Positions 27,982-36,262 of a DNA stretch of 64,000 bases are shown in pieces. Position 1 is the first letter of the stretch. Every line of letters begins with the position of its first letter. A program made the position numbers and the translations under genes. The DNA comes from Caballeronia calidae (lineage in GTDB: Bacteria > Pseudomonadota > Gammaproteobacteria > Burkholderiales > Burkholderiaceae): contig NZ_FCOX02000017.1 of NCBI RefSeq assembly GCF_900044055.2, positions 94,406 through 158,405 on the forward strand, in the 5' to 3' direction. Below the pieces are notes generated by a model. That model had not been told where the DNA came from. It saw nothing but the letters and a program-made list of their open reading frames with translations, and searched no databases.

Positions 27982-30570
27982 TCAGTCCTGCGGCCAGATT
28001 TCGCGGCTTGCCGCTCTTACTGCCTGCGCCGATTCGAGCGCGAGGCAATCCTCGGCGCGCTGGCGGCACAGTTGGTAATCGAGATTGCGCACGCGCGCCT
28101 TGATGCCGGGCACGGACACCGGATCGACCGACAGTTCGGTCACGCCGAGCCCGACGAGCAAAGGCGCCGCGACCGGATCGCCACCGAGCGCGCCGCACAC
28201 GCCGACCCACTTGCCGTGCTTCTCCGCGCCCTGCACCGCCGCTTTGATGAGACGCAGCACGGCCGGATGCAGACCGTCGGACTGCGCGGCGAGATCGGGC
28301 TGGCAGCGATCCATCGCGAGCGTGTACTGCGTGAGATCGTTGGTGCCGATCGACAGGAAATCGGCGTGCTTCGCGAGTTGATCTGCCAACAGCGCCGCCG
28401 ACGGCACTTCGATCATCACGCCCACTTCGACCGGCTCGGTGCGGCCGGCTTCGCGCGCCAGTTCGTCGATGCGCGCGCGCAGGCGTTGCAGCTCGCCAGA
28501 ATCGGTGACCATCGGCAGAAGGATGCGCACCGCGCCGAGCGGCTTCACGGCGAGCAGACCGCGCAACTGGTCGTCGAGCAGATCGGGGCGCACTTGCGCG
28601 AGGCGGATGCCGCGCAGGCCGAGCGCCGGATTTTCTTCGGGCGGCAGCGTCAGATAGTCGACTTCCTTGTCCGCGCCGACATCGAGTGTGCGGATGATCG
28701 CGGTGCGGCCCTGCAATGCATCGACGATGCCTTGATAGCTTTCGGCGTGCTCCGCCACCGTCGGCGCCGACTGGCGATGGATGAACAGCAGTTCCGTGCG
28801 CAGCAGCCCGACCGCATCGGCGCCGTTTTCGACGGCGGCCTTCGCGTCGTCGAGCGTCGCGATGTTCGCGGCGACTTCGATAGCACGGCCATCCTTCGTC
28901 GATGCAGCCTCTTGCGACAGCTTGCGATTCGCCTCCCGCACGCCCGCGAGCCGGTCGCGTTCGGTGCGCGCACGTTCGACGTCGACCGCGGTCGGCGCAT
29001 GCTCGATGCGGCCCGCCGATGCGTCGACGACCACTTGCGTGCCTTCGGGAATCTTGTGCAGCGCATCGCCGATGGCGACGAGCGCCGGAATGCCCATTTG
29101 CCGCGCGATGATCGCCGCGTGCGAGGTCGCTCCGCCGCGCGCCATCACGAGCGCGGTGACGCGCGTGCGGTCGATCGACGACAGATCGGACGGCGTGAAC
29201 TCGGTGGCCGCGAGCACGGCTTCCTGCGGCAGCGCGCGCGCCGCCGTGTTGCTGAGACCGAGCGCGCGCAGCACGCGCTTTTCGATATCGCGCAGATCGG
29301 CCGCGCGCTCGGCGAGCAGCTCGTCCTGCACGTTCGAGAGCAGCGCGATCTGCGCGCGGATCGCCTCGCGCCACGCGAAGCCCGCGCTCTTGCCGAGGCT
29401 GATGAGATCGCGCGCGGCATCGACGAGCGTCGGATCTTCGAGCAGCACGCGATGCACCGCGAAGATGCCCGCTTCGCCGACCGCGCCGCGCTGCGACGCG
29501 GTGCGCACGGTTTCGCCGAGCTCGGCATCGACCTGCGCGATGGCCTTATCGAGCGCACGGCTTTCCGCCGCGCTCGAACCGCTCGCCTGTTCCGGCGGCA
29601 CGATGTCCTGATCGTCCCAGCGCACCAACGTTCCGACCGCGATGCCCGGCGCCGCGCACACACCAGCGAGCGTGTTCGGCGGCAGCGCCTCGCCCGAACG
29701 AACGGCTTGCGAGACCGGCGCCGGCGACTTCGCGCGCGCCGGCATCTCTTCGACTTCGCCCAGCGCCGCACGCAGCAGCTCGGCGGCGACGGCATCGACG
29801 GCCTGTTGCGCCTGCGCGCCGATGCCGACCAGTTCGATGGTCGCGCCATCGCCCGCGCCGAGACCGAGCAGACCGACGACGCTTTCCACCGGCGCCTTCT
29901 TGCCTTCGTAGCGCACTTCGACCTTCGCGTCGAACCCGCGCGCCGCTTCGCGCGCCCGCGCCGCCGGTCGGGCATGCAAGCCGCCTGCGTGCGCCAGCGT
30001 GAGCTTGCGGCGCGCTTCTTCGAGCACGACCGCGCCGTTGCGCGCGGTTTCGGCTTTTTCGCCGTGCTTCGCGCGCAGCACCAGCATGCGCGAGCCTGCC
30101 TTCAACACGCCGCGTCCGGCGCGATCGATCACATCGAAGGCATCGCCGTTCGCGACCGCGATCACCGAAACGAGGCTCGGCGCGTGCTGCGCGACGAAAT
30201 CCGCGTCGAATTCGATGAGCGGCTCACCCGCGCGCACCGTCGCGCCTTGCTGAACCGCCGGCGTGAAGCCCTTGCCGCCCAGCTCGACCGTGTCGATGCC
30301 GATATGCACCAGGATCTCCGCGCCTTCCTTCGTGCGCAGGGTCACGGCGTGATGCGTGCGCGCCAGATGCGTGATGGTGCCGTCGCAGGGCGAGACGAGC
30401 ACGTTGTTGAGCGGATCGATGCCGATGCCGTCGCCGAACATGCCCTCGGCGAACACGGGATCGGGCACGTCGGCGAGCGGAACGACGGGGCCGGTGAACG
30501 GCGCGAGCAGCACGACGTCGTTCGGGTTATCGGTGGATTGGTTCAACAGGGACTCCTCGGCACGACGCAT
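27982..30570 (-). CDS. nagF: Multiphosphoryl transfer protein EIIA-HPr-EI for N-acetylglucosamine
   Basis: An 862-residue cytoplasmic fusion carrying phosphate from PEP to NagE. The EIIA(Glc-type) domain (1-165) has the phosphohistidine in ILVHIGIDTVELGGKGF. The HPr domain (about 185-275) has AHAGGLHARPA. The EI domain (about 300-860) has GGATSHAAIIARQMGIPALV with the phosphohistidine, the metal site EVGVMIEVPSAALLA, and the catalytic Cys in GVCGALGGD. The chain is therefore complete. The ATG at 30570 lacks a clear ribosome site. A TTG at 30546 has GAGGAG at proper spacing and may be the real start. Confidence 0.93.
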   Translation of the reverse strand: MRRAEESLLNQSTDNPNDVVLLAPFTGPVVPLADVPDPVFAEGMFGDGIGIDPLNNVLVSPCDGTITHLARTHHAVTLRTKEGAEILVHIGIDTVELGGKGFTPAVQQGATVRAGEPLIEFDADFVAQHAPSLVSVIAVANGDAFDVIDRAGRGVLKAGSRMLVLRAKHGEKAETARNGAVVLEEARRKLTLAHAGGLHARPAARAREAARGFDAKVEVRYEGKKAPVESVVGLLGLGAGDGATIELVGIGAQAQQAVDAVAAELLRAALGEVEEMPARAKSPAPVSQAVRSGEALPPNTLAGVCAAPGIAVGTLVRWDDQDIVPPEQASGSSAAESRALDKAIAQVDAELGETVRTASQRGAVGEAGIFAVHRVLLEDPTLVDAARDLISLGKSAGFAWREAIRAQIALLSNVQDELLAERAADLRDIEKRVLRALGLSNTAARALPQEAVLAATEFTPSDLSSIDRTRVTALVMARGGATSHAAIIARQMGIPALVAIGDALHKIPEGTQVVVDASAGRIEHAPTAVDVERARTERDRLAGVREANRKLSQEAASTKDGRAIEVAANIATLDDAKAAVENGADAVGLLRTELLFIHRQSAPTVAEHAESYQGIVDALQGRTAIIRTLDVGADKEVDYLTLPPEENPALGLRGIRLAQVRPDLLDDQLRGLLAVKPLGAVRILLPMVTDSGELQRLRARIDELAREAGRTEPVEVGVMIEVPSAALLADQLAKHADFLSIGTNDLTQYTLAMDRCQPDLAAQSDGLHPAVLRLIKAAVQGAEKHGKWVGVCGALGGDPVAAPLLVGLGVTELSVDPVSVPGIKARVRNLDYQLCRQRAEDCLALESAQAVRAASREIWPQD

Positions 30571-30582
30571 CGGCTATCTCAC

Positions 30583-31617
30583 TCAATGGGTTTCGGTGAC
30601 CTTGTTCAGGTGACGCGGCGCATCGGGGTTGCGCCCGCGCGCGGCGGCCAGATTCGCGGCCATCACATAGAACGAAAGGATTGCGGCAATCGGATCGAGC
30701 GCCGGATGATCGGTGGCGACGAGCGGCAACTCCGCTTCCGCGACGTCGGACGGCGCGGCGAGCAGCACGCGTGCGCCGCGAGCGCGCATGTCGGCGGCAA
30801 GCTGGACGAGGCCCGCCTGCTCCGGTCCGCGCGGCGCGAACACGAGCAGCGGATAGTCCTTGTCGATGATTTCCATCGGACCGTGACGCACTTCCGCGCT
30901 GGAGAACGCTTCGGCCTGGATGCCCGAGGTTTCCTTCAGCTTGAGCGCGGCTTCCTGCGCGATCGCGAGGCCGAGGCCGCGGCCGATCACGATCATGCGG
31001 TCGACGCCCTTCAGCTCGTTCACGGCGCGCGTCCAGTCGAGCTTGCCCGCGGCGCGCAGCGCGTCCGGAAGCGACTTCAGCGCGTTGAGCAATTCGACGT
31101 CGCGCTGAACGTGCGCGATCACGATCGCCGACAGCGACAGCATCGCGATATAGCTCTTGGTCGCGGCGACCGAAAGCTCCGGACCGGCGAGCAGCGGCAG
31201 GAAGTATTCGCACGCGCTTTCGAGCGGCGACCCGGCGACGTTGACGGCCGCGACCGTGAACGCGCCCGCGTCGCGCAGCGCCTGCATCGTGCCGACGAGA
31301 TCGGGGCTCTTGCCCGATTGCGAGAACGCGACCGCGAGCTGGCCCGAGACGCGCAGCGGCGCCTGCTGCAACGTGGCGACGGACATCGGCAGCGACGCGA
31401 CCGGCACGCCGATGCGGCTCATCGTCAGGCTTGCGAAATAACTGGCGGCGTGGTCGGAACTGCCGCGCGCGACCGTCAGCGCGACGTTGCGCGGCTGCTC
31501 CTTGAGCTTGTCCGCGAGCGCTTCGATGCGCGAGGTATCGGCGAGCTGGGCCGCGACGACATCCGCGGACTCCAGCGCCTCATTAAGCATATTCGACAAT
31601 TGATTCTCCTTCGACAT
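30583..31617 (-). CDS. SIS-domain glucosamine-6-phosphate deaminase (NagB-II type)
   Basis: Converts glucosamine-6-phosphate to fructose-6-phosphate and ammonia. It is built of two SIS domains (VARGSSDHAASYFA; FSQSGKSPDLVG; GRGLGLAIAQEAALKLKETSGIQAEAFSSAEVRHGP) like the isomerase half of GlmS and AgaS, not like classical NagB. This non-orthologous NagB-II is frequent in proteobacterial nag operons. The first ATG overlaps nagA by 35 nt. TTG at 31599 has GGAG six bases upstream, and ATG 31590 is also possible, so the exact start is uncertain. Length from the first ATG is 344 residues. Confidence 0.9.
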   Translation of the reverse strand: MSKENQLSNMLNEALESADVVAAQLADTSRIEALADKLKEQPRNVALTVARGSSDHAASYFASLTMSRIGVPVASLPMSVATLQQAPLRVSGQLAVAFSQSGKSPDLVGTMQALRDAGAFTVAAVNVAGSPLESACEYFLPLLAGPELSVAATKSYIAMLSLSAIVIAHVQRDVELLNALKSLPDALRAAGKLDWTRAVNELKGVDRMIVIGRGLGLAIAQEAALKLKETSGIQAEAFSSAEVRHGPMEIIDKDYPLLVFAPRGPEQAGLVQLAADMRARGARVLLAAPSDVAEAELPLVATDHPALDPIAAILSFYVMAANLAAARGRNPDAPRHLNKVTETH

Positions 31618-32686
31618 ACGTGGCGGTCAGCTTGTGCTCCCGGTCGAGCACGACGAGATCGGCCCATGCGCCGCGCGCGATGCGGCCGCGGTCTTCGAGC
31701 CCGAGATAGTCGGCGGGGAAACGCGACAGGCGATTCGAGACGTCCGCGAGCGGAATGCCCAGCGAGACGAGATTGCGCAGCGCCTGATCCATCGTCAGGG
31801 TGCTGCCGGCGAGCGTGCCGTCCGCGAGACGCACGCCGCCCATGCATTTGGTCACGTGCTGGCTGCCGAGGCGATATTCGCCGTCGGGCATGCCGGCGGC
31901 CGACGTGCTGTCGGTCACGACGTAGAGACGCGGGATCGCGCGCATCGCGGCGCGGATGGCGCCCGGATGCACGTGCAGCAGATCGGGAATCAGCTCGGCG
32001 TACTCGGCATGCGCGAGCGCCGCGCCGACCATGCCGGGATCGCGGTGATGCAGCGGCGACATCGCGTTGAACAGGTGCGTGAAGCCGCGCGCGCCGTGCT
32101 TGAGCGCGTTGACGGCGTCGTCGTACGTGCCGAGCGAATGGCCGAGCTGCACGCGCACGCCGCGCGACGCCATGTCGGAAATGATGTCCAGATGCCCCGA
32201 GATTTCCGGCGCGATCGTGACGACGCGGATCGGCGCGAGTTCGAGGTATTTCAGCACTTCGTCGCGCACCGCGACGGCGGCCGCGTCGGGCTGCGCGCCG
32301 AGCTTGCCGGGATTGATGTACGGACCTTCGAGATGCACACCGAGCATGCGCGCGCCGTCTGTCGCGCGGCGTCGCGCCTGTTCGCCCAACCCCGCGACGA
32401 CCTGCATGAGTTCGTCGCGCGGGGCGGTCATCGTGGTGGCGAGCAGGCTCGTCGTGCCGTGCTGCGCGTGCTGGCGTGTGACGGTGTCCGCCGCGTCGCC
32501 GCCTTCCATGATGTCGCGCCCGCCGCCGCCGTGCACGTGCAGATCGATGAAGCCGGGCAGGATGTACGGCGCGTCGTTGACGAGCGGATCGGCGATATGA
32601 CCTTCGAGCGCCGTCACGCGGCCGTTCTCGAAGCGGACGGAACCGTAGATCCAGCCTTCGGTCGTGAGTATGTTTCCTTTCAGCAT
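31583..32686 (-). CDS. nagA: N-acetylglucosamine-6-phosphate deacetylase
   Basis: Removes the acetyl group from GlcNAc-6-P, giving GlcN-6-P and acetate. The 367-residue amidohydrolase has the PGFIDLHVHGGGGRDIMEG metal motif, HLEGPYINPGKLGAQ, GFTHLFNAMSPLHHRDPG, and the catalytic Asp in VTDSTSAAGMPDGEY. It is the first gene of nagA-nagB-nagF-nagE, all on the minus strand with short gaps or overlaps. The operon promoter is read about 370 nt upstream. Confidence 0.95.
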   Translation of the reverse strand: MLKGNILTTEGWIYGSVRFENGRVTALEGHIADPLVNDAPYILPGFIDLHVHGGGGRDIMEGGDAADTVTRQHAQHGTTSLLATTMTAPRDELMQVVAGLGEQARRRATDGARMLGVHLEGPYINPGKLGAQPDAAAVAVRDEVLKYLELAPIRVVTIAPEISGHLDIISDMASRGVRVQLGHSLGTYDDAVNALKHGARGFTHLFNAMSPLHHRDPGMVGAALAHAEYAELIPDLLHVHPGAIRAAMRAIPRLYVVTDSTSAAGMPDGEYRLGSQHVTKCMGGVRLADGTLAGSTLTMDQALRNLVSLGIPLADVSNRLSRFPADYLGLEDRGRIARGAWADLVVLDREHKLTATYVEGESIVEYA

Positions 32687-33055
32687 GAATGTCTCTGGAA
32701 GTACGCGATGCCTGATTGAGGTTCAGTGCCGTCCGCGCCATGCTGCGAGCAGGCTTTCGTTATGAAAGAAGCGAACGGCTTCCTTGGGTCCTCTCGTTCT
32801 CTTGTTTGCCCGGGTGATGCTTCGTTACGTCATGTGCGCCGGGCCGGCGCTGATCGGTGCTTCTTCCGCGACGTGAACGTGGTAATCGCGGTGTTTGCTG
32901 CCCGCAACGTTCGCTCGAGCCGGATCGAGTACGGCTTGCAACTACGTTCTCCGAGCATTCGCTGCAACCCGCCGGGCGAGAAAGCGCTGCATGTCAGGCG
33001 TCAAATCTTGCCTGCGATGCGGCATGAGACAGGTCTCTCCGACTGAGTGGAGCCC

Positions 33056-33083
33056 ATTATATAACCAACATAATACCAGTCAA
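33056..33083 (-). promoter_or_regulatory. Strong sigma-70 promoter of the nag operon with embedded repeat
   Basis: On the minus strand, TTGACT (33083-33078) and TATAAT (33061-33056) are spaced 16 nt. The spacer carries two TGGT-type half sites (TGGTATTATG and TTGGTTATA), a likely repressor-binding region. Transcription would start near 33048, giving an untranslated leader of about 360 nt before nagA in which I see no supported gene. Confidence 0.6.
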
Positions 33084-33097
33084 TTACAACTACAGAC

Positions 33098-33115
33098 TTG
33101 TTCGAAAACGAACAA
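33098..33115. promoter_or_regulatory. Palindromic operator candidate in the nag divergent region
   Basis: TTGTTCG-AAAA-CGAACAA is a perfect 7-4-7 inverted repeat, 15 bp upstream of the nag -35 box and between the divergent nag operon and the MarR-GNAT gene. It sits in a strongly AT-rich block (about 33050-33345) that differs from the surrounding GC-rich DNA. Confidence 0.5.
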
Positions 33116-33204
33116 TTCTTAGCTTAATCAATGGCTTGAAGCGTATTTTATGAAGTGATTTGAAACATTTTGATCATCGGGACTTACCCGCATCTGCAGT
33201 CCAG

Positions 33205-33235
33205 TTGACGAATTGGTTCTTTATTTGCCTAATAA
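33205..33235 (+). promoter_or_regulatory. Candidate promoter of the MarR-GNAT gene
   Basis: TTGACG (33205-33210) is followed after 17-19 nt by an A/T-rich -10-like TAATAA (33230-33235). Transcription would begin about 100 nt before the gene. The palindrome at 33294 would then lie in the transcript leader or act as an operator roadblock. Confidence 0.4.
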
Positions 33236-33293
33236 TTCACTTTTCGGGCATTTTCGTATTCGCACGGTCGTTCTTCTTTGGCACAATGCATCC

Positions 33294-33316
33294 ATTAATT
33301 CGGAATCACAATTAAT
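33294..33316. promoter_or_regulatory. Inverted repeat before the MarR-GNAT gene
   Basis: ATTAATT-N9-AATTAAT, a perfect 7-bp repeat with 16-bp centre-to-centre spacing of half sites, ending 30 nt upstream of the ATG. The size and AT-richness suit a MarR-family autoregulatory operator; this is inference. Confidence 0.4.
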
Positions 33317-33346
33317 TTCAACAAGACCAACTGAGAGACTGATACG

Positions 33347-34270
33347 ATGGGCTGTCCTGATCCGAGCCGGGCCGTCGAGGCGGTGCGCCGCTTCAACCGT
33401 TTCTATGCGCGCCATACCGGCGCCCTCCACGAACGGCTTCACAAGAGCCACTTTTCCCTGACGGAAGTCCGGATCCTGCACGAGCTGGCGCAGGAGCGCG
33501 CCAGCACGGCCGCTGACTTATCGCGCAACCTCGGATTGGATACCGGTTATCTGAGCCGGTTGATCAACAACTTCCAGAAGCTCGGCCTCGTGATGCGACG
33601 AAAAAACGAGTCGGACGGTCGCGCGCATCTGTTGCGGATCACCCCCGAGGCGAAGGCGCAAGTCGATGAGATCGACCTGCACGTTTCCGCCGAGACGGCC
33701 ATGCTGCTCAAGCGGCTGACGACCGCCGAGATCGATCAGCTATGCATGGCCATGGCAGACGTCGAGCGGCTCCTGTCGCCGGTTTATGGGGATGGCGAAA
33801 CACGGCTGCGCGTGCCGCGCGGCGGGGACTTCGGCTGGATGATCGAGCGTCAGGCGCATCTTTGCCCGGGCGACAGGCCCAAGCTTTTCAACGAAGCCTG
33901 CGCGGCGAAAATGATTTCGGGCTTCCTCGCCGCCATGCAGGCGAATACGCCGCGCATCGCCTGCTGGATCGCGGAACAAGGCCAGGCCACACGCGTCGGT
34001 GCGGCGATCCTTACTGCGGAGTCTCAGAGTCAGGCGCGTATCGAACTACTGTTCGTCGAGCCTGGCGCGCGCCGGCGCGGGCTGGGCGAGCAGCTCGTCT
34101 CGGCTTGTGTGAACTTCGCGCACGGCGCGCGTTACGAGCAGATCGTCTGTCGCATGGACGAACCACTGGAAGACCTTTGCGCGCTGTTTCTCCGGACCGG
34201 TTTCTCTCCCGTGCAAGACGACACGGGCATCGTGTGGCACCGAGAGCTGGAACAGATCTGCGTGGATTGA
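33347..34270 (+). CDS. MarR-family regulator fused to GNAT acetyltransferase
   Basis: A 307-residue two-domain protein. The N-terminal winged helix (about 20-140) has SLTEVRILHELAQ, the recognition helix LGLDTGYLSRLINNFQKLGLVMRRKNESDGRAHLLRIT and a MarR dimer helix. The C-terminal part (about 155-300) is a GNAT fold with acetyl-CoA loop VEPGARRRGLGEQLVSACVNFA. It is divergent from the N-acetylglucosamine operon, so it may control it and may sense or modify an amino-sugar-related ligand. That connection is positional only. More common nag regulators are GntR or LacI/ROK proteins. Confidence 0.88.
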   Translation: MGCPDPSRAVEAVRRFNRFYARHTGALHERLHKSHFSLTEVRILHELAQERASTAADLSRNLGLDTGYLSRLINNFQKLGLVMRRKNESDGRAHLLRITPEAKAQVDEIDLHVSAETAMLLKRLTTAEIDQLCMAMADVERLLSPVYGDGETRLRVPRGGDFGWMIERQAHLCPGDRPKLFNEACAAKMISGFLAAMQANTPRIACWIAEQGQATRVGAAILTAESQSQARIELLFVEPGARRRGLGEQLVSACVNFAHGARYEQIVCRMDEPLEDLCALFLRTGFSPVQDDTGIVWHRELEQICVD

Positions 34271-34280
34271 GCGCGCGAAA

Positions 34281-34306
34281 AAAAGGCGTCCCGCAGGACG
34301 CCTTTT
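34281..34306. terminator. Bidirectional terminator between the MarR-GNAT gene and metQ
   Basis: AAAAGGCGTCC / GGACGCCTTTT (34281-34291, 34296-34306) with a CGCA loop gives T-runs on both strands for the convergent genes. Confidence 0.85.
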
Positions 34307-34327
34307 CGGATACCCAAGCAATCGTTC

Positions 34328-35140
34328 TCAGAACGACGGCACGACCGAGCCCTTGAACTCACTCTTGAGGAACTGGCGCACGTCTTCGGACTGATACGCC
34401 GCGACCAGCTTCTTCACCCACGGCTGATCCTTGTCCTTCGCGCGCACCGCGATCAGGTTCGCGTACGGGCTATGCACGTCCTCGAGCGCAATCGCGTCCT
34501 TGGTCGGTTGCAGTCCCGCCGCGAGCGCGAAGTTCGTGTTGATCGCAGCAGCGTCGACGTCGGCGAGCGTGCGCGGCAGTTGCGCGGCGTCGAGCTCGAC
34601 GAGCTTGATCTTCTTCGGATTCTCAGCCACATCGAGCGCCGTCGCGTTGTTGCCGTTCGTGCCCGCGCCGGCCTTCAGCTTGATCACGCCTTGGGCCTGC
34701 AGCAGCAGGAGCGCGCGATTCTCATTCGAAGGATCGTTCGGCACCGCGACCTTCGCGCCCTGCGGCAGGTCCTTTAGCGATTTCAGCTTCTTCGAATAGA
34801 CGCCGAGCGGCGATATATAGGTCAGACCGGCGTTCACGATCTTGTAGCCGCGCTGTTTGATCTGGCTGTCGAGATACGGCTGATGCTGAAAGCTGTTCGC
34901 ATCGAGATCACCGGCGTCGAGCGCCGCGTTCGGCTGAACGTAATCGTTGAACTCGATCACTTTCACATTGAGGCCTTCGCGCTTCGCGACCTTCTGCACG
35001 ACTTGCCAGATTTGCGCGTCGGGGCCGCTGATCGTGCCGACCTTGATCACCTTGTCATCGGCGTGAGCGGCGAAGCTGGTGAGAAATGCGGCGGACGCCG
35101 CCACGGCGGTTAGGGCTTTGAGCAAATTTCTGCGCTGCAT
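34328..35140 (-). CDS. metQ: MetQ/NlpA-family methionine ABC transporter substrate-binding protein
   Basis: A 270-residue periplasmic binding protein with a Sec signal (hydrophobic core ending AAHADDK). It lacks the lipobox cysteine found in classical MetQ lipoproteins. The mature part starts with KVIKVGTISGPDAQIWQVVQKVAKREGLNVKVIEFNDYVQPNAALDAGDLDANSFQH, the NlpA family signature. The ligand is probably D/L-methionine. No ATPase (metN) or permease (metI) gene is adjacent, so it must use a transporter encoded elsewhere. I see no SAM riboswitch in the 197 nt upstream. Confidence 0.9.
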   Translation of the reverse strand: MQRRNLLKALTAVAASAAFLTSFAAHADDKVIKVGTISGPDAQIWQVVQKVAKREGLNVKVIEFNDYVQPNAALDAGDLDANSFQHQPYLDSQIKQRGYKIVNAGLTYISPLGVYSKKLKSLKDLPQGAKVAVPNDPSNENRALLLLQAQGVIKLKAGAGTNGNNATALDVAENPKKIKLVELDAAQLPRTLADVDAAAINTNFALAAGLQPTKDAIALEDVHSPYANLIAVRAKDKDQPWVKKLVAAYQSEDVRQFLKSEFKGSVVPSF

Positions 35141-35337
35141 GGTGTTCCTGTTTCGATGCGTTCTTGCTGGAGTTGCCTGATTCTTTCCGATCGATCATAC
35201 GAACCGGGATGACGATCTTCGCACAGCTCTGGTGCGGCGGGTAAATACAGATTGCTCATGTCGATATCACCCCGGCACGGCGCGGATAGAATCGCTGCAC
35301 GACGCCACACATATTCCTCGCGGAGGCAAGCAACATC

Positions 35338-35637
35338 ATGTACGTGATCAATCTGCGATATACCGGCGCGCTCGCCGAGATCGATGACGCACTCGATGCG
35401 CATCGCGACTATCTCGAACACTATTTCGCGGCGGGCGTCTTCGTGCTCGCGGGGCCGAAAGTGCCGCGCGTAGGGGGCATCATCCTCGCCTCGGGCATCG
35501 AGCGCGAGCGGCTCGATGCGATCATCGCGGAAGACCCGTTCGCCGTGCAGGGACTCGCGCACTACGACATCATCGAGTTCAAGGCGACGCGGCTGGCGCC
35601 CGGTTTGAACCTGCCCGAGCCCGCGCTGGATAGCTGA
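35338..35637 (+). CDS. YciI family protein
   Basis: A 99-residue ferredoxin-like alpha/beta protein. It begins MYVINLRYTGALAEIDDALDAHRDYLEHYFAAGVFVLAGP and has the conserved His (AHRDYL) and Asp of the YciI fold (DPFAVQGLAHYDIIEF). The biochemical role of most members is unknown; some act as dehalogenase or cyclase relatives. GGAGG precedes the ATG. It is monocistronic and convergent with the cox cluster. Confidence 0.87.
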   Translation: MYVINLRYTGALAEIDDALDAHRDYLEHYFAAGVFVLAGPKVPRVGGIILASGIERERLDAIIAEDPFAVQGLAHYDIIEFKATRLAPGLNLPEPALDS

Positions 35638-35642
35638 AATGA

Positions 35643-35666
35643 AAAGTGGCCCGCCCGGGCCACTTT
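35643..35666. terminator. Bidirectional terminator between yciI and the cox/heme genes
   Basis: AAAGTGGCCC / GGGCCACTTT, a 10-bp stem with a GCCC loop at 35643-35652 and 35657-35666. The T-tracts on both sides are short. Confidence 0.75.
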
Positions 35667-35671
35667 CGCGA

Positions 35672-36262
35672 TCAGTCGATCAATAACTTCAGATCGTGAA
35701 CCCACGGATCGACGCCCTGCCCGTCGCGTGCGAAGAGACGCAGCTTGCCGTCCTTGTCGAACACGTAGCTCGCGGCCGTGTGGTCCATCGTGTAATCGTC
35801 GGGCGTCTTGCCCGCCGACTTCGCGTAGTACACGCGGAAGTCCTTGGCGAGCTGTGCGAGCTGCGCGTCGCTTGCCGGCCGCAATCCGATATACGACGAG
35901 TTGAACGCCGCCACGTACTGACCCAACAGCTCGGGCGTGTCGCGCGCTGGGTCGACGGTCACCATCAGCACTTGCACATCCTTCGACTTGTCGCCGAGTT
36001 GCTGCATGGCCTGGGAGAGTTCGGCAAGCGTCGTCGGGCACACATCCGGACAATGCGTGTAGCCGAAGAACAGCACGACCGCCTTGCCCTTGAAGTCCGC
36101 CAGCGTGCGCGTCTTGCCGTGCGTGTCGGGCAAGGAGAAATCGCTGCCGAACTGTTTATTGCCGGTGATGTCGAGATTCTTGAAATTGGGCGCTTTCTCG
36201 CACGCCGAAAGCAGCGCCGCGAAAAACAGCAGCGCAAGTACGCGACGGATAACGGCCATCAT
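35672..36262 (-). CDS. SCO1/SenC-type copper chaperone for cytochrome oxidase
   Basis: Delivers copper and reducing power for CuA assembly in subunit II. The 196-residue lipoprotein-like protein has a hydrophobic start with an LLSAC lipobox and a thioredoxin-fold domain with the copper motif [13 protein letters not shown] (C-x3-C). The distal His is in [17 protein letters not shown]. Its ATG overlaps the ctaB stop by 4 nt. It is last in the long minus-strand assembly cluster. Confidence 0.93.
   Translation of the reverse strand: MMAVIRRVLALLFFAALLSACEKAPNFKNLDITGNKQFGSDFSLPDTHGKTRTLADFKGKAVVLFFGYTHCPDVCPTTLAELSQAMQQLGDKSKDVQVLMVTVDPARDTPELLGQYVAAFNSSYIGLRPASDAQLAQLAKDFRVYYAKSAGKTPDDYTMDHTAASYVFDKDGKLRLFARDGQGVDPWVHDLKLLID

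Noticed and set aside
28072..32070. A very long open frame on the plus strand opposite the nag operon (over 1,300 codons)
   Set aside because: It is antisense to four well-supported genes and arises from GC-rich third positions; its composition is Arg/Ala/His-rich with no family motif.
32726..33046. A 106-codon plus-strand frame in the nag leader
   Set aside because: No ribosome binding site, no family resemblance, and it runs antisense to the predicted nag leader; treated as chance.
33098..33115. LexA-type SOS box at the nag palindrome
   Set aside because: The half-sites are in the opposite order to the Gram-positive LexA box (CGAAC-N4-GTTCG) and no SOS gene is adjacent.
33279..33300. Sigma-54 promoter before the MarR-GNAT gene (TGGCAC)
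   Set aside because: TGGCAC is present, but the -12 GC at the required spacing is missing.
35141..35337. SAM riboswitch upstream of metQ
   Set aside because: No S-box or SAM-II-like helices could be seen in the 197-nt leader.
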